From the NCBI GenBank assembly GCA_937863195.1, contig CALMET010000190.1:1-6834 (forward strand): a stretch of 6,834 nucleotides of DNA. The letters are read 5' to 3'. The position numbers and the translations under genes were made by a program. Under the pieces are notes generated by a model. That model was not told the DNA's origin. It made no database searches and saw only the letters and a program-made list of their open reading frames with translations. Positions 1 to 5,435 of this stretch are shown one piece after another. How positions within the stretch are numbered: position 1 is the stretch's first letter; every line of letters begins with the position of its first letter. Origin of the DNA: an uncultured bacterium. Lineage in GTDB: Bacteria; Patescibacteria; ABY1; SG8-24; 2-12-FULL-60-25.

Positions 1-123
1 CATGCTCTCGATAATGTAGAGGCACGGTCCTCCCGAGGAGTGACGGTAGCCAAGATGACTATCGATCTGGCGCGTGATTTGGCGCCAAAAGGCAATTCGA
101 CTGGCGGACGGTTGCTGATTCAC
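1..123 (-). CDS. Unknown protein, N-terminal part only (runs off the left edge)
   Basis: An open frame of 41 codons begins at GTG 123 and is still open at base 1. The start is supported by a Shine-Dalgarno match (TGGAGGT, plus positions 129-135) six bases before GTG and by a well-formed promoter just upstream. The visible residues begin MNQQPSASRIAFWRQ, continue with a mixed polar and aromatic stretch, and include a GYRHSSGG segment near residues 25-32. No signal peptide or membrane segment is visible. I do not recognise the family from this fragment, and no function is proposed. It is the only gene start here with a clear Shine-Dalgarno site, which sets it apart from its neighbours. The gene upstream on the same strand ends in a hairpin before this promoter, so it is probably transcribed on its own. 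Confidence 0.6.
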   Translation of the reverse strand, partial: MNQQPSASRIAFWRQITRQIDSHLGYRHSSGGPCLYIIESM

Positions 124-128
124 GGGGT

Positions 129-135
129 ACCTCCA
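129..135 (-). promoter_or_regulatory. Shine-Dalgarno site for the GTG start at 123
   Basis: The minus strand reads TGGAGGT, with GGAGG six bases before the GTG start. This spacing decides the start codon of the left-edge gene. No comparable site precedes the other genes in the window. Confidence 0.7.
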
Positions 136-151
136 AGAATGTGCTGTACGG

Positions 152-180
152 GTATTACCATTAAAATATGATTTTGTCAA
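152..180 (-). promoter_or_regulatory. Sigma70-type promoter for the left-edge gene
   Basis: The minus strand carries a perfect -35 box TTGACA (175-180), a 17-base spacer and a -10 box TAATAC (152-157) preceded by TGG, an extended -10. Transcription would start near 145, giving a leader of about 20 bases that holds the Shine-Dalgarno site. This is the best-matching promoter in the window. It lies directly downstream of the terminator of the preceding gene. Confidence 0.7.
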
Positions 181-193
181 TCTTAACTTAACA

Positions 194-217
194 AACACCG
201 CCCATTCGGGCGGTGTT
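194..217 (-). terminator. Hairpin terminator of the split unknown gene
   Basis: Two perfectly complementary 10-base arms (AACACCGCCC at 194-203 and GGGCGGTGTT at 208-217) enclose a four-base loop. On the minus strand the stem is followed by TTTGTTAAGTT, a U-rich but interrupted tail. It lies 20 bases past the TAG stop of the gene ending at 238, so it most likely ends that transcript. The plus-strand side has no T-run, so it is probably one-directional. Confidence 0.75.
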
Positions 218-223
218 GAAAAC

Positions 224-233
224 GGGGGGGGGG
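224..233. repeat. Run of ten G (C10 on the minus-strand transcript)
   Basis: A homopolymer of ten G lies between the stop codon of the gene ending at 238 and its terminator hairpin. It is outside any coding frame. Such runs are prone to replication slippage and to length errors in sequencing. Confidence 0.9.
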
Positions 234-237
234 TGAT

Positions 238-1647
238 CTAGTTCTTTTTACGTCCTACGGCTTTAGCAGCAGCGCTCACCTTAGGTGGAGCTTTGCGCTT
301 AACAAGCGGGATAGGCTCTTCGTCCAGGAGTTCAATGTCTTTATCGTCTAAGAACTCAGCACGGTCTTCAGCGGCGGCTTTTTTCATATACGCTTCGCGG
401 ATAGAAGGCATTTCAGCGAGTTTAGCCTCTTGAACCGAGATGGTCGCAGCAAAGCTTCTTACGGCATCAAGCATGTCGTTGAGGGCTGTCAGCTTGCTTT
501 GTGATGCCATGGACTTGCTGTTCTTGAGTGCTGCCGCTTCGTTCACCATGGCGCGATAGGTATCTGCAACGGTATTGCTTGTAATCTCTTTGAGTCGCGC
601 GGCAGGGGTGTTTGGGGCCATGAGCTTAAAGGCCCTTCTTGCATCACCTTCAGAAAAACCAGCAAGATACTCAACTTCACGAGTGAGCTGCATCTGCTCG
701 TTCTTATTGATTTGTTCGATTGTTGAATCGAGAGCGGCAGCATCTGTGGCTGAAATACGATCAACCGTACCAGGCTTCACCATGCGACCACCGTTCATAC
801 GGGCATTCGCTTCATCGAATTCGCGCATTTGCGCTGCGCTCAAGCCGCCTTTGAGGGGTGTCTCTTTTGGAGCGGCAATAGGAGCTTCTGCGCCTACGGT
901 AGCAAGCTCTGCTTTTGCGAGTTTGGTATCGAGATTCTGTAAGATGTCCGAAAGACCACGATCAAGTGAGCTTGAGCCCGCGCCACGGCCTGCGGTTTTT
1001 AATGCGCCAGAACCAACGTCAGCTTGTTTGCGTCCTGCGGCAACCGCACGACCTGTAGCAACGTCTTCTGTCGCTAATGCAGAATTATTGTTTTCGTAGC
1101 GAATCGTTCCGACAGCTTCAGCAAAAGCTTTAGCGTCTTTTTTATTCTTTGTGTAGATCTGGTTATACGCTTCACTAAGAAGAGTCTGACTTTTGACGAG
1201 ATCAGCAACACTGAGTTCTTCAGTGCCTTGGTCTTCGTAGGTGAGCTTGCCGTCTTTTGCGATGGTACGACCTTTGTCGACGCTAACGTTATATTTTTCA
1301 AGCAAAGCATTTGCCGTTGATCCTGGATTGATTTCAGCTGACTCAATAACGGTAGGTTTTTCATTTTGTGTCGCAGGTTCTGCGGAAAGCGCTTTTTCAC
1401 CGCCTTCGCGTGTAACGATGCGACTACCACCAAGACTTGGGCGACTTCTTGGCGCGGCTTGGATATTCTCAAGGTCTTTTTGAGCGGGTTCATTCACAAT
1501 GGTCTCAGCAGCCTGGTATTCGGCCATGAGTTTATTGAGTTGAGCGGTATCTTTGCCAGCCCAAGCTTGCCCCGCAAGACGGCGGAAGAAATTCTTTACG
1601 TTACCGAAACGCTCTGGCTGATCGTCCAATGGGCCATTTTCAAGCAT
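238..1647 (-). CDS. Unknown soluble protein, main (C-terminal) part of a gene split by an apparent frameshift
   Basis: This frame of 469 residues starts at ATG 1647 and ends at TAG 238. I do not recognise it. It is rich in Ala, Lys and Glu, mostly helical in appearance, and has no signal peptide or membrane segment. Residues about 1-65 form a charged helical block (KNFFRRLAGQ near 18-27) and 66-105 a Pro/Ser/Gly/Glu linker. Residues 110-190 form a second block and 200-225 a Gly/Ser/Ala-rich linker. Residues 270-440 form a third helical block with FSEGDARRAFKLMAPNTP near 331-348. A basic tail follows (KRKAPPK and GRKKN at the end). The ATG has no ribosome binding site and lies 52 bases inside the upstream frame 1596-1976. 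It is therefore more likely the continuation of that frame after a one-base shift than a separate gene. Joined, the product would be about 579 residues. The terminator at 194-217 follows. Confidence 0.75.
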   Translation of the reverse strand: MLENGPLDDQPERFGNVKNFFRRLAGQAWAGKDTAQLNKLMAEYQAAETIVNEPAQKDLENIQAAPRSRPSLGGSRIVTREGGEKALSAEPATQNEKPTVIESAEINPGSTANALLEKYNVSVDKGRTIAKDGKLTYEDQGTEELSVADLVKSQTLLSEAYNQIYTKNKKDAKAFAEAVGTIRYENNNSALATEDVATGRAVAAGRKQADVGSGALKTAGRGAGSSSLDRGLSDILQNLDTKLAKAELATVGAEAPIAAPKETPLKGGLSAAQMREFDEANARMNGGRMVKPGTVDRISATDAAALDSTIEQINKNEQMQLTREVEYLAGFSEGDARRAFKLMAPNTPAARLKEITSNTVADTYRAMVNEAAALKNSKSMASQSKLTALNDMLDAVRSFAATISVQEAKLAEMPSIREAYMKKAAAEDRAEFLDDKDIELLDEEPIPLVKRKAPPKVSAAAKAVGRKKN

Positions 1648-1976
1648 TTGATAAACTGTGCGGATGTAAGCCCAGCAGCCTCAGCCTTTCTAACGATGGC
1701 GTCTTGTTTGTTTTTAGCGGCGGCATATTCAAGAATCTTGTCATCTTTAGATGCAGCGGCTATATCTTCAGATCTGAGAGTCGCGCGGACTTCGCGGATA
1801 GCGTTGGTTGTAACGAGGTCCTCGTCCTCCATATGTGAGCGCAACGCCGACTCAGCAGAGCGCTTGTCTTGTTTTGTAGGTTTATTCGACGGTTTCTCTA
1901 CAGAAGGAAACGTCTTTGGATTTTCATTGCGATTTTCAGATGCGATTTTTGGCATCTCGTTCAATTTGCGTGGCAT
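1596..1976 (-). CDS. N-terminal part of the same split unknown protein
   Basis: ATG 1976 opens a frame of 126 residues ending at TAA 1596. It begins MPRKLNEMPKIAS. Residues 10-45 are Lys/Glu/Asn/Pro-rich and probably disordered. Residues 45-110 are helical (EDEDLVTTNAIREVRATLRS, then KAEAAGLTSAQFIK at 97-110). After K110 the composition changes to CLKMAHWTISQSVSVT, holding the only Cys and Trp of this frame, and the frame soon stops. A -1 shift at or near codon 110 would instead continue into MLENGPLDDQ of the 238-1647 frame with uniform composition. The shift must lie between 1596 (stop of this frame) and 1683 (first upstream TGA in the other). A longer start at 2153 was rejected because it would run through the promoter and the divergent gene. 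An extended -10 box lies 10 bases upstream. The break may be real or a sequence error. Confidence 0.65.
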   Translation of the reverse strand: MPRKLNEMPKIASENRNENPKTFPSVEKPSNKPTKQDKRSAESALRSHMEDEDLVTTNAIREVRATLRSEDIAAASKDDKILEYAAAKNKQDAIVRKAEAAGLTSAQFIKCLKMAHWTISQSVSVT

Positions 1977-1986
1977 AGATAGTGGC

Positions 1987-1995
1987 AGTATAGCA
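1987..1995 (-). promoter_or_regulatory. Extended -10 promoter of the split unknown gene
   Basis: The minus strand reads TGC followed by TATACT (-10 at 1987-1992), ten bases before ATG 1976. No convincing -35 box is visible (AAACAT at 17 bases). Transcription would start near 1980, leaving a leader of about four bases without a ribosome binding site. Confidence 0.5.
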
Positions 1996-2033
1996 AAATT
2001 ATTCACTATATGTTTTATACTAGTGGATAACTC

Positions 2034-2042
2034 TGATATACT
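2034..2042 (+). promoter_or_regulatory. Extended -10 promoter of the 574-residue unknown gene
   Basis: TGA followed by TATACT (-10 at 2037-2042) ends six bases before ATG 2049. A weak -35 (TTTATA, 2014-2019) sits 17 bases upstream. The normal start distance places the first transcribed base at or next to the A of ATG, so the mRNA should be leaderless. The box faces the promoter of the divergent split gene within a 72-base spacer. Confidence 0.55.
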
Positions 2043-2048
2043 GGCGCT

Positions 2049-3773
2049 ATGAAAAGTGAAGTCTCTCTGCCCAATGGGCGCGCGAAGCACCAAACCCCGG
2101 TCTGGGACGAGGTCTCTGGCGTGAGAATCCGTCCAAAAACGCCCGTTTATCATGATGATGAACAGGGTATTATCTCATCGGTAGATTTGCAGGCCTATGC
2201 CAAAGAAGAGCAAAAGCGTGCCGAGCAAAAGCAAAAAAAGATCAGCGAACTCGAAGACAAGCAGCACCATCTACAGCAGCAGCTCTATAATGCAGGTCTG
2301 GACGAGTACAAGCTTCAGCTCGCGCTGGTCTACGCTGACCAGAGTCCAAACCCCTATTTGCAAAAAGAACTCTCGCGCTTTAGAGGATTCTTTGGCCGTC
2401 CAAAAATCGAAGAAGTTGAAGCTCTCGCAAAGCAATTATTAGCCGTCGAAAAAAAGCTCGAGGCCCTACGGTTGCCTGTTGTACGTCGTCCGATGAAAGA
2501 AGAACAAGTAGAGGCTCCGATATTCATGCCGGCACCCGTCGGGAGGGGAGTTGTCGATCGCAAGCCACTCACGGTCGGCGGTTCGATGGGGACGGGCTCG
2601 CCATCATTCGGCGGCTCAACGCTCGCCATCGGCCAACGCGGATTCGCTGTGCGTTCTGAGCAACCATTTGAAACCGATAAGTTTCGTCTTAAGTGGCAGA
2701 AGGTCATTCAACAGATGAATCCAGAAGAAAAAGCGATAGCCTCTAAGCGCTTTGCCTATGTCAAAGGTCTTTTAGAGAATAAGCGCTTTCATCCGATTAA
2801 TCGCGCTGCCCTTGAGCGGCTTTTTGGTACCGAAGATATCGCCACAGCTTATGCATTGCACGCCTACACCATAGACCGAACGGCAGCGACCAAGGTTGAA
2901 GATATGGGAGGGGATATTTCGGCGCGTGTCTATAAGCGAGCAAATCGCTTGCTTGAAAACGGTATTCCTCCGCGCGATGAGGCGATGGTTGAGCGAGTCC
3001 GCAAAGCGCATGAGGCCGTGCGTCCGCCAAAGGGCAAAACCAAAGCAGAACGCCTACGCGACCTAAATAATTTTGCTGATGAGCTCGTTAATGAAGAGCA
3101 AACACAAAAAGCTGAACGAGAAACAAAGCAAATGCCGTTCAGTGGTACATTGATCACCCCTACAGCCGAGATGATCTACCCAGAAGAAGAATCACTCAGT
3201 CTCGGTAGCGAAGTCGTTGAAGGTTTAGATGAAGAAATGCCGACATCTTCACTCACTGAACTATCTGAGCAATTCGATCGCGTATTTGAACCTCCAGAAC
3301 CTGATCACGAAGAAGTGCGCCGCCTACGTCGCCGGGTGCAAGAAATGGATCCGGTCGAGACCAAGGTGTCTACCGAGGGTTTTTTACCGGCAACGCGTCC
3401 CATAAAAGAGGTGAGGGGATTAAGTAAATCCGATATCGAGAGCGTCGCTGATCGGTTAATGGCCGTCATCGCGCCTGAGCAGAAAAATCCGGTTGATTGG
3501 TTGAGGACGGAGCTCAGCAGTGTCCAAAGCCGTGAGGCGAAAATCGGCGTCCTCGAGTTATTGATCAAAAAGTTTGATCTTGGTAAGTCCTTCAAAGAAG
3601 ATATCGTTCTCATTAAACGAGGTGGCTATCGCGAAACAACAGATAGGTATGAGAGGGCTATTGAACGATTTATCCCAATATTCGAAAAAGCTCTTAAGAA
3701 CGGCAAACTCGTTGCTAAAGGAGATGTTGAAGGATTTGTAGAGAAGATTCAATCATTCGCCGTCATAAAATAA
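2049..3773 (+). CDS. Unknown soluble coiled-coil protein, 574 residues
   Basis: I do not recognise this protein. It has no signal peptide or membrane segment, so it is probably cytosolic. In order I see: a Pro-containing N-terminus (1-45); a strongly charged, Gln/Lys/Glu-rich stretch typical of a coiled coil (about 46-90); a second helical, Glu/Lys-rich stretch (118-142); a Pro/Gly/Ser-rich linker (about 155-205, with VGGSMGTGSPSFGGS); a helical domain (208-355) with NPEEKAIASKRFAYVKGLLE and a PPKGK turn; an acidic, Pro/Ser-containing segment (375-425); an Arg-rich patch (RRLRRR near 424-429); and a C-terminal helical domain (455-574). The start at ATG 2049 is chosen because the -10 box lies six bases before it; there is no ribosome binding site. 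The stop TAA is the first arm of the shared terminator. It diverges from the split unknown gene of nearly equal reconstructed length (about 579), which may hint at a joint role, but I saw no clear similarity between them. Confidence 0.85.
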   Translation: MKSEVSLPNGRAKHQTPVWDEVSGVRIRPKTPVYHDDEQGIISSVDLQAYAKEEQKRAEQKQKKISELEDKQHHLQQQLYNAGLDEYKLQLALVYADQSPNPYLQKELSRFRGFFGRPKIEEVEALAKQLLAVEKKLEALRLPVVRRPMKEEQVEAPIFMPAPVGRGVVDRKPLTVGGSMGTGSPSFGGSTLAIGQRGFAVRSEQPFETDKFRLKWQKVIQQMNPEEKAIASKRFAYVKGLLENKRFHPINRAALERLFGTEDIATAYALHAYTIDRTAATKVEDMGGDISARVYKRANRLLENGIPPRDEAMVERVRKAHEAVRPPKGKTKAERLRDLNNFADELVNEEQTQKAERETKQMPFSGTLITPTAEMIYPEEESLSLGSEVVEGLDEEMPTSSLTELSEQFDRVFEPPEPDHEEVRRLRRRVQEMDPVETKVSTEGFLPATRPIKEVRGLSKSDIESVADRLMAVIAPEQKNPVDWLRTELSSVQSREAKIGVLELLIKKFDLGKSFKEDIVLIKRGGYRETTDRYERAIERFIPIFEKALKNGKLVAKGDVEGFVEKIQSFAVIK

Positions 3774-3808
3774 AAAAACACTCCGACGTAACGTCGGAGT
3801 GTTTTTTT
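3772..3808. terminator. Bidirectional terminator between convergent genes
   Basis: A perfect inverted repeat has 17-base arms (AAAAAAACACTCCGACG at 3772-3788 and its complement at 3792-3808) around a TAA loop. Read from either side it is a GC-rich stem followed by seven T, the standard form of an intrinsic terminator. It serves the unknown gene ending at 3773 (its TAA stop supplies the first two bases of the repeat) and the rplT operon ending at 3816. Confidence 0.95.
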
Positions 3809-3815
3809 AAGGGGA

Positions 3816-4154
3816 TTAACCCTTCACGATTTTAGCAAAAATCTGTGGGTGCTTTGCAGCGAGTTCAGAGAGAACCACGCGGTTCAATGAAACATCGCGC
3901 TTTTTGAGTTCGCCCATGAGCTTTGAATAGCTCACACCGAGTTCGCGTGAAGCGGCGCCGATGCGCATTTGCTGCAAGCCGCGATTTTCGCGCTTCTTGA
4001 GCTTGCGACCGACATAGGAGTTCTTACCTGCCTTAACAGCAGCGATCTTTGCAAGTTTGATTTTGGACTTGCGGCCCCACATCATACCTTTGGTACGTGC
4101 GAGGATATTTTTGCGGCGTTTTACGTGATGGGTACCGCGTTTGACTCTTGGCAT
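3816..4154 (-). CDS. rplT: 50S ribosomal protein bL20
   Basis: bL20 binds 23S rRNA early in large-subunit assembly; in several bacteria it also represses its own operon. The 112-residue product starts MPRVKRGTHHVKRRKNIL, the typical bL20 beginning, and keeps the basic helical N-terminal half and the C-terminal ASRELGVSYSKLMGELKKR region. It is slightly shorter than the usual 115-120 residues. The central segment usually close to RRLWIARINAA reads RGLQQMRIGAA, so the common Trp is absent. The early GYxGxRS element reads GMMWGRKS. These changes suggest a diverged lineage but an intact protein. It lies 18 bases after the rpmI stop, shows no Shine-Dalgarno site, and is the last gene before the terminator at 3772-3808. 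I could not find a convincing bL20-binding leader structure. Confidence 0.97.
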   Translation of the reverse strand: MPRVKRGTHHVKRRKNILARTKGMMWGRKSKIKLAKIAAVKAGKNSYVGRKLKKRENRGLQQMRIGAASRELGVSYSKLMGELKKRDVSLNRVVLSELAAKHPQIFAKIVKG

Positions 4155-4172
4155 ACGTTATTCAGGGATGGA

Positions 4173-4367
4173 TTAATTATGTGGGGTAAGTGCCTTCATG
4201 GTGCGGGTAAACTGCTTTGCGACATCAATATCGCGGCGCTTGTTACGGGTAACGGTACCGCTTTCACGGCTGTTGAAGTGGCCCTGGCCGCCTTTGCGCT
4301 TCAAGAGCTTGCCGCTCTTGGTCTTGATGATGCGCTTGGCGATGGCTTTGGTCGTTTTAATCTTCAT
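4173..4367 (-). CDS. rpmI: 50S ribosomal protein bL35
   Basis: bL35 is a small basic protein of the large subunit. The 64-residue product begins MKIKTTKAIAKRIIKTKSGK, which fits the family start (K-x-K-T-x-K-A-x-x-K-R followed by T-x-S-G-K), and continues with the Lys/Arg-rich GHFNSRESGTVTRNKRR region. Length matches the usual 64-66. It lies between infC (59 bases upstream) and rplT (18 bases downstream), the classic infC-rpmI-rplT order. No Shine-Dalgarno site precedes ATG 4367; the upstream bases are pyrimidine-rich. The gap to infC shows no strong hairpin, so it is probably co-transcribed. Confidence 0.95.
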   Translation of the reverse strand: MKIKTTKAIAKRIIKTKSGKLLKRKGGQGHFNSRESGTVTRNKRRDIDVAKQFTRTMKALTPHN

Positions 4368-4426
4368 ATACTCGGATGGGTGTGATGAGGCCGAAGGTTA
4401 GGCTATTTTGAGAAAAAAGGCAAGGG

Positions 4427-4987
4427 TTAGGTCTTTCTGGCAATAACGGCCGTTACCGTACCACCGGCGCGGGTGGCTGGTTGCTCGATCGTAACCCCGT
4501 ATTCAAGGGCAACTTGCTCAATAAAGGCTTTAATACGGTCTTGGGCCAGATGGCCATGCTCTTTTTCACGTCCACGCAATCTGATCTCGATTTTGACCTT
4601 GTCCCCAGCCTTAAAGAAGGCTTTTGCTTGATTTACGCGAATATCGAAGTCATTTTGACCCATCTTTACCGAGAGACGGACGCCTTTAATGTCGATTTTC
4701 TTTGCATGCGCCTTTTGGGCACGCATCTCCTTCTCTTTGTGGTATTTAAATTGTCCGTAATCTAATATTTTACAGACCGGAGGGGTCTCTTTTGGTGAAA
4801 CCTCGACGAGGTCCATTTCGCGCTCCTGGGCGATGGCGAGGGCGGCTTCGGTGCTCATGACGCCCAAAAAAGCGTTTTTATCATCGATAACACGTACCTC
4901 GGGTACGGTAATCTGTTCGTTCACGTTATATTGAACGCTTTCTTCTTTCTTTTGTGGGCCGCCGCGGCGACGATAGTGGATGCGCAT
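4427..4987 (-). CDS. infC: Translation initiation factor IF-3
   Basis: IF3 binds the 30S subunit, keeps it apart from 50S and checks start-codon and initiator tRNA pairing. With ATG 4987 the product has 186 residues. A basic N-terminal tail (MRIHYRRRGGPQKK) leads to the N-domain start NEQITVPEVRVI (23-34), then DLVEVSP (59-65), PPVCKILDYGQFKY (69-82) before the linker helix, and the C-domain with VRLSVKMGQNDFDIRVNQA and KVKIEIRLRGREKEH. The family signature DYGKF reads DYGQF here. An in-frame ATG at 5050 was rejected because it lies inside the tmRNA. There is no Shine-Dalgarno site before ATG 4987, and the start is AUG rather than the rare AUU that controls infC in Escherichia coli. A GC-rich hairpin (5008-5022) sits between the tmRNA end and this start. 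Confidence 0.95.
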   Translation of the reverse strand: MRIHYRRRGGPQKKEESVQYNVNEQITVPEVRVIDDKNAFLGVMSTEAALAIAQEREMDLVEVSPKETPPVCKILDYGQFKYHKEKEMRAQKAHAKKIDIKGVRLSVKMGQNDFDIRVNQAKAFFKAGDKVKIEIRLRGREKEHGHLAQDRIKAFIEQVALEYGVTIEQPATRAGGTVTAVIARKT

Positions 4988-5007
4988 TGTTTGGGAATTT
5001 GGTGTTT

Positions 5008-5022
5008 GCCGCCTTTGGCGGC
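5008..5022 (-). promoter_or_regulatory. GC-rich hairpin between tmRNA end and infC start
   Basis: Six perfect GC pairs (GCCGCC and GGCGGC) enclose a three-base AAA loop, four bases after the tmRNA CCA end. The stem is followed by AAACACC, not a U-run, so it is not a standard terminator. It may mark the RNA for 3' processing of the tmRNA, weaken read-through, or shape the infC leader. Its role is inferred from position only. Confidence 0.5.
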
Positions 5023-5026
5023 GGGG

Positions 5027-5434
5027 TGGTGGAGATGGGGGGTATCGCACCCCCGTCCGTCTAACCTAATCAATCTTCTCATTCACAAGCTTAGTTCTTT
5101 CAAGGGGCTAGGCCAGGTGGGATAAAAGAACAAGATCACCGGGCTGGATGCTCAAGCCTGTCGCTTCAACCGCAGAGCATGTGCGATGAAGCCAAGCCTC
5201 GAAGTATGACAGTCGTCTGTTTAAGAAGGCGCTTAAACAGGGACCGGTCCGAAGGTGTTCGCGTTAAGCGAAGGTCGGAACAAAGGCTGGAGCACGGAAT
5301 GCGTGAGCAACCGTTTCGCGAACCTTAGAAATGACGTTGGCAGTTGTCATGTGTAAAACGATATTTACGAGCGGTTTTACAGGCTCGGCTTGCAAAGATG
5401 TGAATGGACTAAACGTCGATGCTGATTCATCCCC
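5027..5434 (-). ncRNA. ssrA: Transfer-messenger RNA (tmRNA), one-piece form
   Basis: tmRNA, charged with alanine and carried by SmpB, enters stalled ribosomes, tags the unfinished protein and lets the ribosome end on its stop codon. The 408-nt RNA starts GGGGATGAATCAGCATCGACG, the typical 5' end. Seven acceptor pairs form (GGGGATG with CATCTCC), followed by an encoded ACCA. The T arm is a GGGGG/CCCCC stem with loop TGCGATA. Helix H2 includes CATTCAC (5' side) with GTGAATG (3' side). Pseudoknot PK1 is clear: CGAGC/GCTCG (5383-5387 with 5368-5372) interleaved with GTAAAAC/GTTTTAC (5374-5380 with 5353-5359). The tag frame starts 11 bases after PK1. Further stems follow, including TGTTTAAG/CTTAAACA and ATGCTC/GAGCAT. 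It begins one base after the smpB stop and lies upstream of infC, so release from a common transcript by processing is likely. Confidence 0.97.
5264..5341 (-). other. ssrA: tmRNA tag-peptide reading frame (25 residues)
   Basis: The resume codon is most likely GCC 5341 (Ala), 11 bases after PK1, with the conserved A four bases before it. The tag then reads ANVISKVRETVAHAFRAP, followed by AFVPTFA and TAA (5264-5266). The TAA lies in the loop of a TTCGC/GCGAA stem, as in known tmRNAs. The start AN resembles the familiar ANDENYALAA tag. However, 25 residues is long and the end is TFA rather than LAA. The exact first codon is inferred from spacing; the stop and frame are clear. Confidence 0.8.
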
Positions 5435-5435
5435 G

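Noticed and set aside
1636..1653. Programmed -1 frameshift signal in the split gene
   Set aside because: No X XXY YYZ heptamer is in the correct frame and no Shine-Dalgarno-like stimulator lies at the usual distance. Only plain AAA and AAAA runs are present, so programmed shifting is not claimed.
1366..2052. Plus-strand open frame of 228 residues opposite the split gene
   Set aside because: It is Ser/Ala/Leu/Cys-rich with no family likeness, has no start signals, and mirrors the codon bias of the minus-strand gene. Treated as a shadow frame.
1977..2153. Longer N-terminus for the frame ending at 1596, from ATG 2153
   Set aside because: It would overlap the divergent gene and pass through its own promoter box at 1987-1995. 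ATG 1976 begins a composition typical of the rest of the protein.
3969..4385. Plus-strand open frame of 138 residues opposite rplT and rpmI
   Set aside because: It lies wholly opposite two certain ribosomal protein genes and has no recognisable features.
4368..4426. Possible bL20-binding autoregulatory leader before rpmI
   Set aside because: Only a three-pair stem (GCC with GGC) could be found and no pseudoknot like those known in other bacteria, so there is not enough support.
4988..5050. Upstream in-frame start for infC at 5050, adding MRYPPSPPPRRQRRQ
   Set aside because: The added codons lie partly inside the tmRNA acceptor and T arm (5027-5050), which would be cut away. The Pro/Arg-rich residues are a by-product of the GC hairpin and are not part of IF3.
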